Origin: JASBRS01 sp964496495
Lineage (GTDB): Bacteria > Deinococcota > Deinococci > Deinococcales > Trueperaceae
Assembly: GCA_964496495.1 (NCBI GenBank)
Contig: CAZBZU010000028.1
Span: 1 to 38,132 of the forward strand
Length of the DNA stretch: 38,132 nucleotides
Direction of reading: 5' to 3'
Positions 7,617-15,532 of the stretch are shown piece after piece. Under the pieces are notes generated by a model. It made no database searches, was not told the DNA's origin, and was given only the letters and a program-made list of their open reading frames with translations. Positions within the stretch are counted from its first letter, which is position 1. Each line of letters opens with the position of its first letter. Position numbers and translations under genes: made by a program.

Positions 7617-8714
7617 GTGGCAGAGGTAGTGTTGGAGCACGTCTACAAGCGGTTCGGGAACGTGACTGCTGTCCAGGACTTCAACCTCGAGATCGAGGAC
7701 GCGGAGTTCATGGTGTTCGTCGGGCCCTCCGGCTGCGGGAAGACCACCACCCTGCGCATGATCGCCGGGCTGGAGGAGATCACCGAGGGTTCCGCCCGGA
7801 TCGGCGAGCGCGTGGTCAACGACGTGCCGCCGAAGGACAGGGACATCGCCATGGTGTTCCAGAACTATGCCCTCTACCCACACATGAACGTCCACCAGAA
7901 CATGTCGTTCGGCCTGCGGTTGCGCAAGACCCCCAAGGACCAGATCGAGAAGCGCGTGCGCGAGACGGCCGGGATCCTGCAGATCGAGCACCTGCTCGAC
8001 CGGCGGCCCCGTGAGCTGTCCGGCGGCCAGCGCCAGCGCGTCGCCCTGGGCCGGGCCATCGTGCGCGAGCCCAAGGTCTTCTTGATGGACGAGCCGTTGT
8101 CCAACCTCGACGCCAAGCTGCGCGTGGAGATGCGCGCCAGCATCAGCAAGCTGCACCGGCAGCTGGGCGTCACCACCATCTACGTGACCCACGACCAGAT
8201 CGAGGCCATGACGATGGGGACCCGCATCGTGGTCATGAAGGACGGGATCATCCAGCAGGTCGACAGCCCCATCAACCTCTACGACAAGCCCACGAACAAG
8301 TTCGTGGCGGGCTTCATCGGCTCGCCCGCCATGAACTTCATGGTCGGAACGATCCACGAAGGACGCATCAAGAGCGGACAGTTCGACCTCAAGCCCAACG
8401 GCGAGCTGGGCCAGAAGCTGGCGCCCTACGCCGGCAAGAAGGTCTACCTCGGCATCAGGCCGGAGAACCTCGGACTCAAGGGCTATGCCGACATCGCCGA
8501 GAACGACAACGTCATCCGCGCCACCGTCGACGTCGTCGAGCCGCTCGGTGCCGAGACCCAGATCATCGCGTCGGTGGGCGGCGACCAGAGCGTCGTGGCC
8601 AAGGTGGACCCGCACGCCCAGGTGAAGATGGGTGACGAGATCCAGCTGCTCGCCGACGTGAACTTCCTGCACGCGTTCGACATCGAGAACGAGGACAACA
8701 TCCGTTTCCACTGA
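7617..8714 (+). CDS. ABC transporter ATP-binding protein, MalK/MsmK/UgpC type
   Basis: This 365-residue protein is the ATPase of carbohydrate-importing ABC systems and works as a homodimer under the membrane permeases. GTG 7617 follows aggagg at 6 nt. Walker A is GPSGCGKTT (36-44), the Q-loop is in VFQNYALYPHM, the signature LSGGQ is at 134-138 and Walker B is VFLMDEP followed by LSNLDAKLR. The H-loop is VTHDQIEAM. The C-terminal 120 residues form the TOBE/MalK regulatory domain (YLGIRPENL, then VVEPLGAET). No substrate-binding protein or permease is adjacent. It is therefore probably a shared ATPase serving several sugar importers, as MsmX does in Bacillus. The substrate is not determinable. 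Confidence 0.9.
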   Translation: MAEVVLEHVYKRFGNVTAVQDFNLEIEDAEFMVFVGPSGCGKTTTLRMIAGLEEITEGSARIGERVVNDVPPKDRDIAMVFQNYALYPHMNVHQNMSFGLRLRKTPKDQIEKRVRETAGILQIEHLLDRRPRELSGGQRQRVALGRAIVREPKVFLMDEPLSNLDAKLRVEMRASISKLHRQLGVTTIYVTHDQIEAMTMGTRIVVMKDGIIQQVDSPINLYDKPTNKFVAGFIGSPAMNFMVGTIHEGRIKSGQFDLKPNGELGQKLAPYAGKKVYLGIRPENLGLKGYADIAENDNVIRATVDVVEPLGAETQIIASVGGDQSVVAKVDPHAQVKMGDEIQLLADVNFLHAFDIENEDNIRFH

Positions 8715-8728
8715 TGGAGGACGTAGGT

Positions 8729-8764
8729 CGCGGGCGGGCGCCGGGTGTTCCGGGCCCGCCCGCG
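8729..8764 (+). terminator. Hairpin terminator after the sugar ABC ATPase gene
   Basis: cgcgggcgggc (8729-8739) pairs perfectly with gcccgcccgcg (8754-8764), followed by ttgtc. It starts 14 nt after the stop. Confidence 0.7.
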
Positions 8765-8906
8765 TTGTCATGGGGCCGAGGCCGCCCCGAGCGGTCGCAG
8801 CCACGGCCACACGGCCGCCGGGGCAGAACGCCCGGCCGTCATGCGCGAGCTGGCGCCGCGCCCAGGTCGCGGCCGCGGCGCATCCGGGAGGCGAGCGAAC
8901 GAAGGG

Positions 8907-8912
8907 TACACT
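8907..8912 (+). promoter_or_regulatory. -10 box TACACT, near-leaderless start of the ABC-F gene
   Basis: TACACT ends 10 nt before ATG 8923, so transcription would begin within a few bases of the start codon. There is no Shine-Dalgarno. The -35 is weak. Confidence 0.5.
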
Positions 8913-8922
8913 GGTCGGCGGT

Positions 8923-10818
8923 ATGCTCCTGGCGGCCCTGCAGCAGGTGGAGAAGGCGTACGGCGAGCGGGTGGTGCTCGAGGGGGCCAGTCTCGAGCTC
9001 CGCAGTGGGCAGCGCCTGGCGCTGATCGGGCGCAACGGTGCGGGGAAGACCACGGTGCTGCGGCTGTTGATGGGGCTCGAGGCTCCCGACAAGGGCGGCG
9101 TCCACCGCGCGCAGGACACGATCGCAGCTCTGTTGGCGCAGGACCCGGCCTTCGCGGAGGCTGCCACCGTCGCTGCGGTGTCGGACGCCTCGTTCGACGA
9201 CCTCGACGCCATGGAGCGCGGCCTCGCTGAGCTGGAGGCTGCTGGCCTCGACGATCCCGAGCGCTACGCGCGCTGGGAGCGGCTTCACGAGAGCTTCGAG
9301 CGGCGAGGTGGCTACGCTCGGCGCGCTCGCCGCGATGCCGTCCTGCACGCTCTCGGCTTCCGCGACAAGGTAGAGCGGACGGTGGCTGAGCTCTCTGGCG
9401 GCGAGCGCACCCGCCTGGGGCTGGCGAGGCTCTTGATGGCGCAGCCGGACCTGCTGCTGCTGGACGAACCCACCAACCACCTGGATCTCGACATGCGCGC
9501 CTGGCTCGAAGGCTACCTGGCCCGCTACCCCGGTGCGGCCGTGGTGGTGTCGCATGACCGCGCCTTCCTGGACGCGGCGTGCGCCACCACCGCCGAGGTC
9601 GCCAACGGCCGGCTGACCGTGGGAGAGGGGTCGCCCACGGCGTTCCGCGCCGAGCGCGCGGAACGCCGCCGCATCCAGGCGGCGACCCGCCGGAACCAGG
9701 AACGCGAGCGCGAGCGGCTCGACACGGCGGCCACGCGGATGAAGCGTTGGGCGGGGCAGAGCGAGAAGCTGCATCGCCGTGCCAAGGCCATGGAGCGACG
9801 CCTCGAGCGCTACACCGAGGCGATGGTCGATGCGCCGGAGGGCGAGGGCAGAACCACGCGCTTCCGCTTCGACTGTGAGCCCTCCGGCGAGATCGTGCTC
9901 ACCGCCCGCCACCTCACCAAGCGCTTCGACCGCACCCTCTTCGAGGGCGTCGACCTCGAGCTCCGCAAGGGCCAGCGGATCGCCCTCGTCGGTCCCAACG
10001 GCGCCGGCAAGACGACCTTGCTGCGGCTGCTGTTGGGCGAGGCCCGAAGCGACGACCCGGCCGCCGAGGTGCGCACCGGCGCCCGGGTCCGGCTCGGCTA
10101 CTACGACCAGGACCTGCGCGGCGTCGATCCGGACGCCACCTTGATGGAGGAGATGATCCGCCTGGTGGGCGACGTGGAAGCGCATAATTTGCTGGGGCGC
10201 TTCCTCTTCCCTTTCGACGCGCAGTACAAACGCGTGCGCGATCTCTCTGGCGGCGAGCGCGCCCGGCTGGCGCTGCTCAAGCTCACGCTGGGTCGCTACA
10301 ACCTGCTGGTGCTCGACGAGCCGACGAACCACCTGGACGTCGAGATGATCGAGGCCCTCGAGGCCGCGCTTCGGGAGTATCGGGGCACCTTGCTGCTGGT
10401 CTCGCACGATCGCCGCTTCCTCGAGGCGCTGGTGGCGAACGTGTGGGAGGTGAGGCGCGGGCGTCTCGAGGTCTTCGAGGGCGATTGGGCGTTCTACCTG
10501 CGCAAGCGCGCAGAGCTGGAGCGGCAGGAAGCACGCCGGGCGGCGGCGCAGGAGCCGCTCCCCGAACGGCCCACCCCCTCGGACGCTCCGTCGAGGCCGT
10601 CCCGCTGGAGGCTCGAGCGCAGGCGCGACGAGCTGGAGGGCCGGGTCGACGCGTTGGAGCGCGAGCTGGGCAGACTCGGCGCTCGCCTCGCCGCTCCGGA
10701 GGGCGAGCAGGCCGGCGAGCTGGCGGCCCTGGGGAAGCGACACGCGACCGTCGAACGTGAGCTCCTCGACGCCCTGGCGGAGTGGGAGCAGGTGACCGAA
10801 AGGCTGGGCGCCGCCTGA
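8923..10818 (+). CDS. ABC-F family ATP-binding protein (Uup/EttA-like)
   Basis: This soluble protein of 631 residues has two ABC domains and no membrane segment. Domain 1 has Walker A GRNGAGKTT (36-44), signature LSGGERTRLGLARLL, LLLLDEPTNHLD and a VSHDRAFL H-loop. A basic linker rich in Arg/Glu follows (about 245-310). Domain 2 has GPNGAGKTT (about 357-365), LSGGERARLALLKL and LDEPTNHLDVEM. The last 70 residues form a charged coiled coil (RRRDELEGRVDALERELGRL), as in Uup. ABC-F proteins act on ribosomes or, for Uup, in DNA and ribosome maintenance. Which subfamily this one belongs to cannot be settled by eye. ATG 8923 is preferred over upstream starts because the ABC domain begins immediately and a -10 box precedes it. 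Confidence 0.88.
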   Translation: MLLAALQQVEKAYGERVVLEGASLELRSGQRLALIGRNGAGKTTVLRLLMGLEAPDKGGVHRAQDTIAALLAQDPAFAEAATVAAVSDASFDDLDAMERGLAELEAAGLDDPERYARWERLHESFERRGGYARRARRDAVLHALGFRDKVERTVAELSGGERTRLGLARLLMAQPDLLLLDEPTNHLDLDMRAWLEGYLARYPGAAVVVSHDRAFLDAACATTAEVANGRLTVGEGSPTAFRAERAERRRIQAATRRNQERERERLDTAATRMKRWAGQSEKLHRRAKAMERRLERYTEAMVDAPEGEGRTTRFRFDCEPSGEIVLTARHLTKRFDRTLFEGVDLELRKGQRIALVGPNGAGKTTLLRLLLGEARSDDPAAEVRTGARVRLGYYDQDLRGVDPDATLMEEMIRLVGDVEAHNLLGRFLFPFDAQYKRVRDLSGGERARLALLKLTLGRYNLLVLDEPTNHLDVEMIEALEAALREYRGTLLLVSHDRRFLEALVANVWEVRRGRLEVFEGDWAFYLRKRAELERQEARRAAAQEPLPERPTPSDAPSRPSRWRLERRRDELEGRVDALERELGRLGARLAAPEGEQAGELAALGKRHATVERELLDALAEWEQVTERLGAA

Positions 10819-10859
10819 TGCGGCGTGCCCCGCGACGTCGGGGCCGAAGGAGGAACAGC

Positions 10860-11618
10860 ATGCAGCGCGTCCGCTACCGCAGCTTCGATGGCGTCCACTG
10901 GGGCGAGCTGGAGGGCGGCTACATCCAGCAGCTCACCGGCATGCTCGGCCGAGCCAGCGGGCACAGCGTGCCCCTCAGCGACGTCACCCTGCTGCCCCCG
11001 TGCGATCCGGGCATCATCGTGTGCGTGGGCCGCAACTACGCGGCGCACATCCGGGAGATGGGCCACGACGGCGAGGGCCTACCGAAGGAGCCGGGGCTCT
11101 TCCTCAAGGGCGTGAACACCATACGCGGACCCGGCGACGACATCCCCTACCCCCGCTGGACGCAGGACCTGCAGTACGAGGGGGAGCTCGCCGTGGTGAT
11201 CGCCCGCGTCATGCGGGATGTGGCCGCCAACGAGGCCCTACAGTACGTGCTCGGGTACACCTGCGCGCTCGACGTCACCGCGCGCGACAAGCAACGCTCG
11301 GACCTGCAGTGGGTGCGCGGCAAGTCCGCCGACGGCTTCTGCCCCGTGGGGCCCTGGCTCGAGACCGACCTCGATCCCGGGGACCTGCGCGTGAGTACCC
11401 GGATCAACGGCGAGACCAGGCAGGACGGGCGCACCCGCGACATGATCTTCCCGGTGGCCGAGGTGCTCAGCTACATCAGCGGGTTCATGACCCTGGAGCC
11501 GGGAGACCTGGTGCTCACGGGCACGCCCGAGGGTGTCGGACCCCTCGCGGTGGGGGACGCGGTCGAGGTCGAGGTCGAGGGCGTCGGCACGCTGGTGAAC
11601 GAGGTGGCGGGCGGATGA
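10860..11618 (+). CDS. Fumarylacetoacetate hydrolase (FAH) family protein
   Basis: This 252-residue cytosolic metal-dependent enzyme starts at ATG 10860 after aaggagg at about 6 nt. A short N-terminal domain precedes the FAH fold, which begins at CVGRNYAAHIREMG. LQYEGELAVVI supplies the metal-binding acidic residues, and CALDVTARDKQ, WVRGKSADGFCPVGPWL and LTGTPEGVGPL are further family motifs. Members include acylpyruvases, oxaloacetate decarboxylases and the HpaG/HpcE isomerase-decarboxylases of aromatic breakdown, so substrate is not assignable. Its stop overlaps the next start (ATGA), coupling it to an MBL-fold hydrolase. The pairing hints at a small catabolic or metabolite-repair operon. 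Confidence 0.87.
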   Translation: MQRVRYRSFDGVHWGELEGGYIQQLTGMLGRASGHSVPLSDVTLLPPCDPGIIVCVGRNYAAHIREMGHDGEGLPKEPGLFLKGVNTIRGPGDDIPYPRWTQDLQYEGELAVVIARVMRDVAANEALQYVLGYTCALDVTARDKQRSDLQWVRGKSADGFCPVGPWLETDLDPGDLRVSTRINGETRQDGRTRDMIFPVAEVLSYISGFMTLEPGDLVLTGTPEGVGPLAVGDAVEVEVEGVGTLVNEVAGG

Positions 11619-12574
11619 GCGTCTTCCCGGACTTCCCGCGGGTGCGCTCCGCGGGCGGCGTCGAGGTGATCGACACCTTCCACAACGGGCTGCCAGGGAC
11701 CATCGCGGTGTACGTCGTGCCTCTCTCCCATGGGGGCTTCGCGCTGGTGGAGAGCGGCCCGGGGGCCACCCTGGCGAACGTCGAGGCCGGCATCGCCGAG
11801 GCGGGCTTCGCGCTCTCCGACATGCGCGCCTTGCTGCTCACGCACGTTCACCTCGACCACGCCGGCGCCGCCGGCGCCCTGGCGGCTCGCACCCAGGCGG
11901 ATGTCGTGGTGCACGCCATCGGCGCGCCGCACCTGGCAGACCCCACCCGGCTGCTGGCCAGCGCCCGGCGGATCTACGGCGAGGTGATGGACCGCCTCTG
12001 GGGCCCGATGGTACCGGTGCCCGGCGAGCGGCTGCGCGCCGTCGAGGGCGGCGAGGAGTTGAGCTTCGGCGGCTCGCGCGTGAGGGTGCTCCCGACCCCG
12101 GGCCATGCCTCGCACCACGTCAGCTACCTGTTGGACGATGGGACCCTGTTCACCGGCGACAGCGCCGGCATCCGGCTGCCGGCCTCGCCGCTCATCCGGC
12201 CGGCATTGCCGCCGCCCGAGCTGTCGCTGGAGGACTGGGAGGCGAGCGTCGAACGCATGCGCGAAGCACGGCCGCGCCGGCTGATGCTGACGCACTTCGG
12301 AGAGGTGGCCGCGGCCGACGCGCACCTCGCGGAGCTCCCCGGACGCAATCGCCGCTGGGCCGAGGAGGTGCTCAGCGGCCTTCTCGCGGGCGAGGACGAG
12401 GAGGCGCTGGTGGCCCGGGTCGAACGCCTGGAGGACCGCGAGCTCGAGGAGGCTGATGCCCCCGCCGGCGTCGCCTTTCGCAACAAGGTGACGAGCGACG
12501 CGGCGATGACCGTCGCGGGCGTCAGCCGCTACTGGCGTAAGCGCCATCCCGAGCGGCTCTCGCCGGCCGGCTGA
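11615..12574 (+). CDS. MBL-fold metallo-hydrolase
   Basis: The metallo-beta-lactamase fold protein has 319 residues. The Zn-binding motif is THVHLDHAG, the next ligands are in TPGHASHHVSYL and FTGDSAGIRLP, and a late His occurs in LTHFGEV. The C-terminal 90 residues are helical and acidic (LAGEDEEALVARVERLEDRE), probably a dimer or lid segment. The core architecture resembles the glyoxalase II/RNase Z-like hydrolase branch rather than true beta-lactamases. There is no signal peptide, so it is cytosolic. The overlap with the FAH-family gene implies coupled translation. The substrate is unknown; a thioester or lactone is possible. Confidence 0.85.
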   Translation: MSVFPDFPRVRSAGGVEVIDTFHNGLPGTIAVYVVPLSHGGFALVESGPGATLANVEAGIAEAGFALSDMRALLLTHVHLDHAGAAGALAARTQADVVVHAIGAPHLADPTRLLASARRIYGEVMDRLWGPMVPVPGERLRAVEGGEELSFGGSRVRVLPTPGHASHHVSYLLDDGTLFTGDSAGIRLPASPLIRPALPPPELSLEDWEASVERMREARPRRLMLTHFGEVAAADAHLAELPGRNRRWAEEVLSGLLAGEDEEALVARVERLEDRELEEADAPAGVAFRNKVTSDAAMTVAGVSRYWRKRHPERLSPAG

Positions 12575-12597
12575 GGTGGCGGCCGTGCACGCGCAGG

Positions 12598-12603
12598 TAG
12601 ACT
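12598..12603 (+). promoter_or_regulatory. -10 box TAGACT, leaderless start of purN
   Basis: TAGACT is followed by only 6 nt before ATG 12610. No Shine-Dalgarno is present, so purN-purD is predicted to be transcribed without a 5' leader. Confidence 0.6.
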
Positions 12604-12609
12604 GACCCC

Positions 12610-13236
12610 ATGTCGTCCTTCCCGCTGGGACGCCCCGCGGCCATCGCGGTGCTGGCGTCCGGCCGCGGCTCGAACCTGCAGGCGTTGCTGCGCGCCTTCC
12701 CGCCGTCGGCGAGCGGCGAAGCCGTGCTGGGCCGGGTTCGCCTGGTAGTGAGCAACCGCAGCACGGCCCCGGCGCTCGCCAAGGCGCGGGCCGCGGGCGT
12801 CGAGGCGCGCTACCTTCCCTACGGCACTCGCGAGGACTTCGAAGCGGCCGCGGCAGCCGCCGTCGACGGGGCCGGCGTCGACCTGGTGTGCCTGGCAGGG
12901 TTCATGCGCATCCTGTCGCCGAGCTTCGTACGGCGCTACCGTGGCCGGCTTCTCAACATCCACCCCAGCCTGTTGCCCGCGCACCGCGGCCTCCACGCCC
13001 AGCGACAGGCCCTCGAGGCGGGCGACCTGGAGTCGGGCTGCACCGTGCACTTCGTGGACGAGGCCGTCGACAACGGTGGCATCATCGTCCAGCGGCGCGT
13101 ACCGGTGCTCCCGGGCGACACCGAGGACAGCCTGTCGAAACGCATCCTCGAACAGGAGCACCTGGCGTTCCCGGAGGCGGTGCGTCTCGTCCTGAGCGGC
13201 CGTGTCAGGGTCGACGTCACGGAGGTGAATCGATGA
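12610..13236 (+). CDS. purN: Phosphoribosylglycinamide formyltransferase
   Basis: The 208-residue enzyme catalyses the third step of purine synthesis, transferring a formyl group from 10-formyl-THF to GAR. The phosphate-binding segment is LASGRGSNLQALL near residue 18. Catalytic Asn116 and His118 lie in LLNIHPSLLPAHRGLHAQ, and the conserved Asp150 is in HFVDEAVDNGGIIVQ. Length is standard for PurN. The more usual wording of the loop is LLPAFPG or LLPSFPG; here it is LLPAHRG, a small local difference. It overlaps purD by 4 nt (ATGA) and has a leaderless promoter just upstream. Confidence 0.93.
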   Translation: MSSFPLGRPAAIAVLASGRGSNLQALLRAFPPSASGEAVLGRVRLVVSNRSTAPALAKARAAGVEARYLPYGTREDFEAAAAAAVDGAGVDLVCLAGFMRILSPSFVRRYRGRLLNIHPSLLPAHRGLHAQRQALEAGDLESGCTVHFVDEAVDNGGIIVQRRVPVLPGDTEDSLSKRILEQEHLAFPEAVRLVLSGRVRVDVTEVNR

Positions 13237-14480
13237 GGGTGCTGGTGGTCGGGTCCGGCGGGCGGGAGCACGCCCTGGCATGGAAGCTGGCCACGTCCGA
13301 GCGGGTCGACGAGGTGCTGGTGGCGCCGGGCAACGGCGGCATGCGCGACGTGGCCCGCGTCGTCGACGCGCCCCTGGAGGTGGATGCGCTGGTGAGCCTG
13401 GCGCGGCAGGAGGCGGTCGACCTCACCGTGATCGGCCCCGAGGCGCCGCTGGTGGCCGGCGTGGTGGACGCCTTCGAGGCGGCGGGTCTGCGGATCTTCG
13501 GACCCAACGCCGAGGCGGCGCGCCTCGAGGGTTCCAAGCGCTTCGCCAAGGAGTTCATGGCGCGTCACGACATCCCCACCGCGGCCTTCCGCACCTTCCG
13601 CGAGCCGGCGGCGGCACGCGACTACCTGCGCGACGTCGGTGCCCCCATCGTGGTCAAGGACTCCGCCTTGGCGGCCGGCAAGGGGGTCACGGTGGCGACC
13701 ACGCTGCAGGAGGCCGAGGCGGCGGTGGACGCCGTCCTGGCACGACCCGGCTCCGAAGTCGTGATCGAGGAGATGCTGACCGGCCAGGAGATCAGCCTGC
13801 TGGTGTTCACCGACGGGCTGGCGTACCGTCCGATGCTGCTGGCACAGGACTACAAGCAGGCCCTGGACGGCGACCTCGGCCCCATGACCGGTGGCATGGG
13901 CGCCGTGGCGCCGGCCACGCTGCTCAGCTCGTCGCAGCAGTGGCAGGCGATGACCAAGGTGGTCGAGCCGACCCTGAAGGCGCTCAATGCCGACGGCATC
14001 GCCTACCAGGGAGTGCTCTACTTCGGCTTGATGATCACCGACGAGGGCGCGAAGGTGCTCGAGTTCAACGTGCGCTTCGGCGATCCCGAGACCCAGGCAG
14101 TGCTGCCGCTCCTCGACACCGATCTGCTGCGGTTGCTGGAGAGCGTGGTGGACCGCCGCCTGGCGAGGCTGGAGCTGAGCTGGACGGGCCGCAAGGCGGC
14201 GTGCGTGGTGATGGCCGCTCCCGGCTATCCCGGGAGCTACGCGAAGGGCATTGCCATCGACATCCCCACCGACCTCGGAGCGGACGTGCTGGTGTTCCAC
14301 GCCGGCACCGCCACGGCCGACGGCGCTCTGGTGTCCGCCGGGGGACGCGTCCTCAACGTCGTTGCCCTCGCCGACGACCTCACTGAGGCGGTGCGCCGTG
14401 CCTACGCCGCCGCCGACCGTATCGGCTTCCCGGGCGCACACCTGCGCCGCGATATCGGCGGGCGCCTGCTGACGCCCTGA
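13233..14480 (+). CDS. purD: Phosphoribosylamine-glycine ligase (GAR synthetase)
   Basis: This ATP-grasp ligase of 415 residues catalyses the second purine step, making GAR for PurN. The N-terminus MRVLVVGSGGREHALAWKL is diagnostic. VIGPEAPLVAGVVDAFEAAG and FGPNAEAARLEGSK follow. The ATP-grasp domain shows VVKDSALAAGKGV, IEEMLTGQEISLLVFTDG and DLGPMTGGMGAVAPA. The metal-binding VLEFNVRFGDPETQAVLPLL completes the site. The C-terminal domain has VVMAAPGYPGSY. Translation is coupled to purN by an ATGA overlap. Confidence 0.95.
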   Translation: MRVLVVGSGGREHALAWKLATSERVDEVLVAPGNGGMRDVARVVDAPLEVDALVSLARQEAVDLTVIGPEAPLVAGVVDAFEAAGLRIFGPNAEAARLEGSKRFAKEFMARHDIPTAAFRTFREPAAARDYLRDVGAPIVVKDSALAAGKGVTVATTLQEAEAAVDAVLARPGSEVVIEEMLTGQEISLLVFTDGLAYRPMLLAQDYKQALDGDLGPMTGGMGAVAPATLLSSSQQWQAMTKVVEPTLKALNADGIAYQGVLYFGLMITDEGAKVLEFNVRFGDPETQAVLPLLDTDLLRLLESVVDRRLARLELSWTGRKAACVVMAAPGYPGSYAKGIAIDIPTDLGADVLVFHAGTATADGALVSAGGRVLNVVALADDLTEAVRRAYAAADRIGFPGAHLRRDIGGRLLTP

Positions 14481-14539
14481 GGCGCCCCGGCCCGCTGTCG
14501 CCGGCGGACGCCGCGACCGCAAAGCGCGCGCGCCCGGGC

Positions 14540-14545
14540 TAGCAT
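14540..14545 (+). promoter_or_regulatory. -10 box TAGCAT, leaderless start of the SIS-like gene
   Basis: TAGCAT is separated from ATG 14551 by 5 nt, with no Shine-Dalgarno. Confidence 0.55.
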
Positions 14546-14550
14546 GGGGC

Positions 14551-15474
14551 ATGCTCGACGACTTCGACGCCCTCTCCGAGCGCGACGTCAGCGGCTTCCT
14601 GGCGCGCCTTGCGGCGTTGCCCGGCTCCTACGACGGGCCGGACGGGCGCCAGCCCGAGCCCTACGGCGTGATGGCGTTCGGCGAGACGTCGGTGCTGCCG
14701 CCGGTGCTCAGCAGCTGGATCGACGCCCCCCTCGTCGCCACGGGAACGCAGTTCCTACTCACCTCGGGGTTCGACTTCGGGGAGGTGGCGGCGTTACGCC
14801 TGACGACGGAGCTCTCGGGTGCCAGGCCCGTTGTCCTGGGAGACGCCGTCTTCGAACCCAGCTACCGGGTGGCGGGGGGCGTGCTCAGCCCCTACGTCCA
14901 TCTCAGCTACCTCGCCAACGCTACCGGGCACGGCAGCGCACTGGCCGCGGCCGACGCGGCGATGCGCGAGCTGGTGACCCGCTGTGGGCCGCACGTGCCC
15001 ACGGAGCTGAACCCGGCCAAGACCGTCGCGTGGACGCTCTGGAACCGGGTCCCGCTGCTCCTGAGCAGCCGCAGCCGCGCGTGCCTGCAGCCGTTGGTGC
15101 AGCAGGTGCTCGCGCGCGTTGCGAAGAGCCTGGCGATCCCCACCGGCGAGCATCCAGCAGGCGTCGTCAGCGGCGCATTCGAGGCCCGCCATCGGCTGGG
15201 GGACGACCTCGTGGGCCTGGTGCTGGGGCCGGAGGACCGGGAGCTGGCTCTGGTGCGCGAGGTCCTCGGCACGCGCGTGGCTCAGGTGGAGAGCCTTTAC
15301 GCCCATGCCGGGGAGCTGGTGTCCGAGCTCGAGGACCCGGTGGCGGAGGCATTGGTGCTGTGGTTCCTGAGCGTGTGGGCGGCCGCCTACCTGGCGCTGC
15401 TGCATCGCCTCGACCCGGGCGACCACGATGTCTACCAGAGGGTGCGCGACAGCGCCGAGGCCGCCGCCGAGTGA
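14551..15474 (+). CDS. SIS/PMI-PGI-like domain protein, function uncertain
   Basis: The 307-residue soluble protein has an N-terminal half that looks like an SIS sugar-phosphate-binding fold (FGETSVLPPVLSSW, LVATGTQFLL, ARPVVLGDAVFEPS). The C-terminal half contains LNPAKTVAWTLWNRVPLLLS, then ARVAKSLAIP, and GEHPAGVVSGAFEARHRLGD. This is the layout of the C-terminal domain of bifunctional phosphoglucose/phosphomannose isomerases. The usual PMI/PGI active-site sequences (an ENAK-type motif and a catalytic Glu/His pair) are not clearly present. It could therefore be a divergent isomerase or a non-catalytic paralogue. The spacing after purD and its own -10 box make it a separate unit. The family assignment is moderate at best. 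Confidence 0.55.
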   Translation: MLDDFDALSERDVSGFLARLAALPGSYDGPDGRQPEPYGVMAFGETSVLPPVLSSWIDAPLVATGTQFLLTSGFDFGEVAALRLTTELSGARPVVLGDAVFEPSYRVAGGVLSPYVHLSYLANATGHGSALAAADAAMRELVTRCGPHVPTELNPAKTVAWTLWNRVPLLLSSRSRACLQPLVQQVLARVAKSLAIPTGEHPAGVVSGAFEARHRLGDDLVGLVLGPEDRELALVREVLGTRVAQVESLYAHAGELVSELEDPVAEALVLWFLSVWAAAYLALLHRLDPGDHDVYQRVRDSAEAAAE

Positions 15475-15484
15475 GCCTGGGGGA

Positions 15485-15510
15485 CGCGCCCGGTGCTCAT
15501 GCCGGGTGCG
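15485..15510 (+). terminator. Hairpin terminator after the SIS-like gene
   Basis: cgcgcccgg (15485-15493) pairs with ccgggtgcg (15502-15510) with one G-U, around loop tgctcatg. It lies 10 nt after the stop and just before the next gene's -10 box. Confidence 0.5.
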
Positions 15511-15521
15511 CGGGGACGGGG

Positions 15522-15527
15522 TAGAGT
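15522..15527 (+). promoter_or_regulatory. -10 box TAGAGT, leaderless start of the lipoprotein gene
   Basis: TAGAGT is followed by 5 nt and ATG 15533. No Shine-Dalgarno is present. Confidence 0.55.
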
Positions 15528-15532
15528 AGCCC

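Noticed and set aside
7587..10743. Long antisense open frames (541 and 634 residues on the minus strand)
   Set aside because: They lie opposite the clearly recognised sugar ATPase and ABC-F genes, have G+C-driven composition without motifs, and are shadows.
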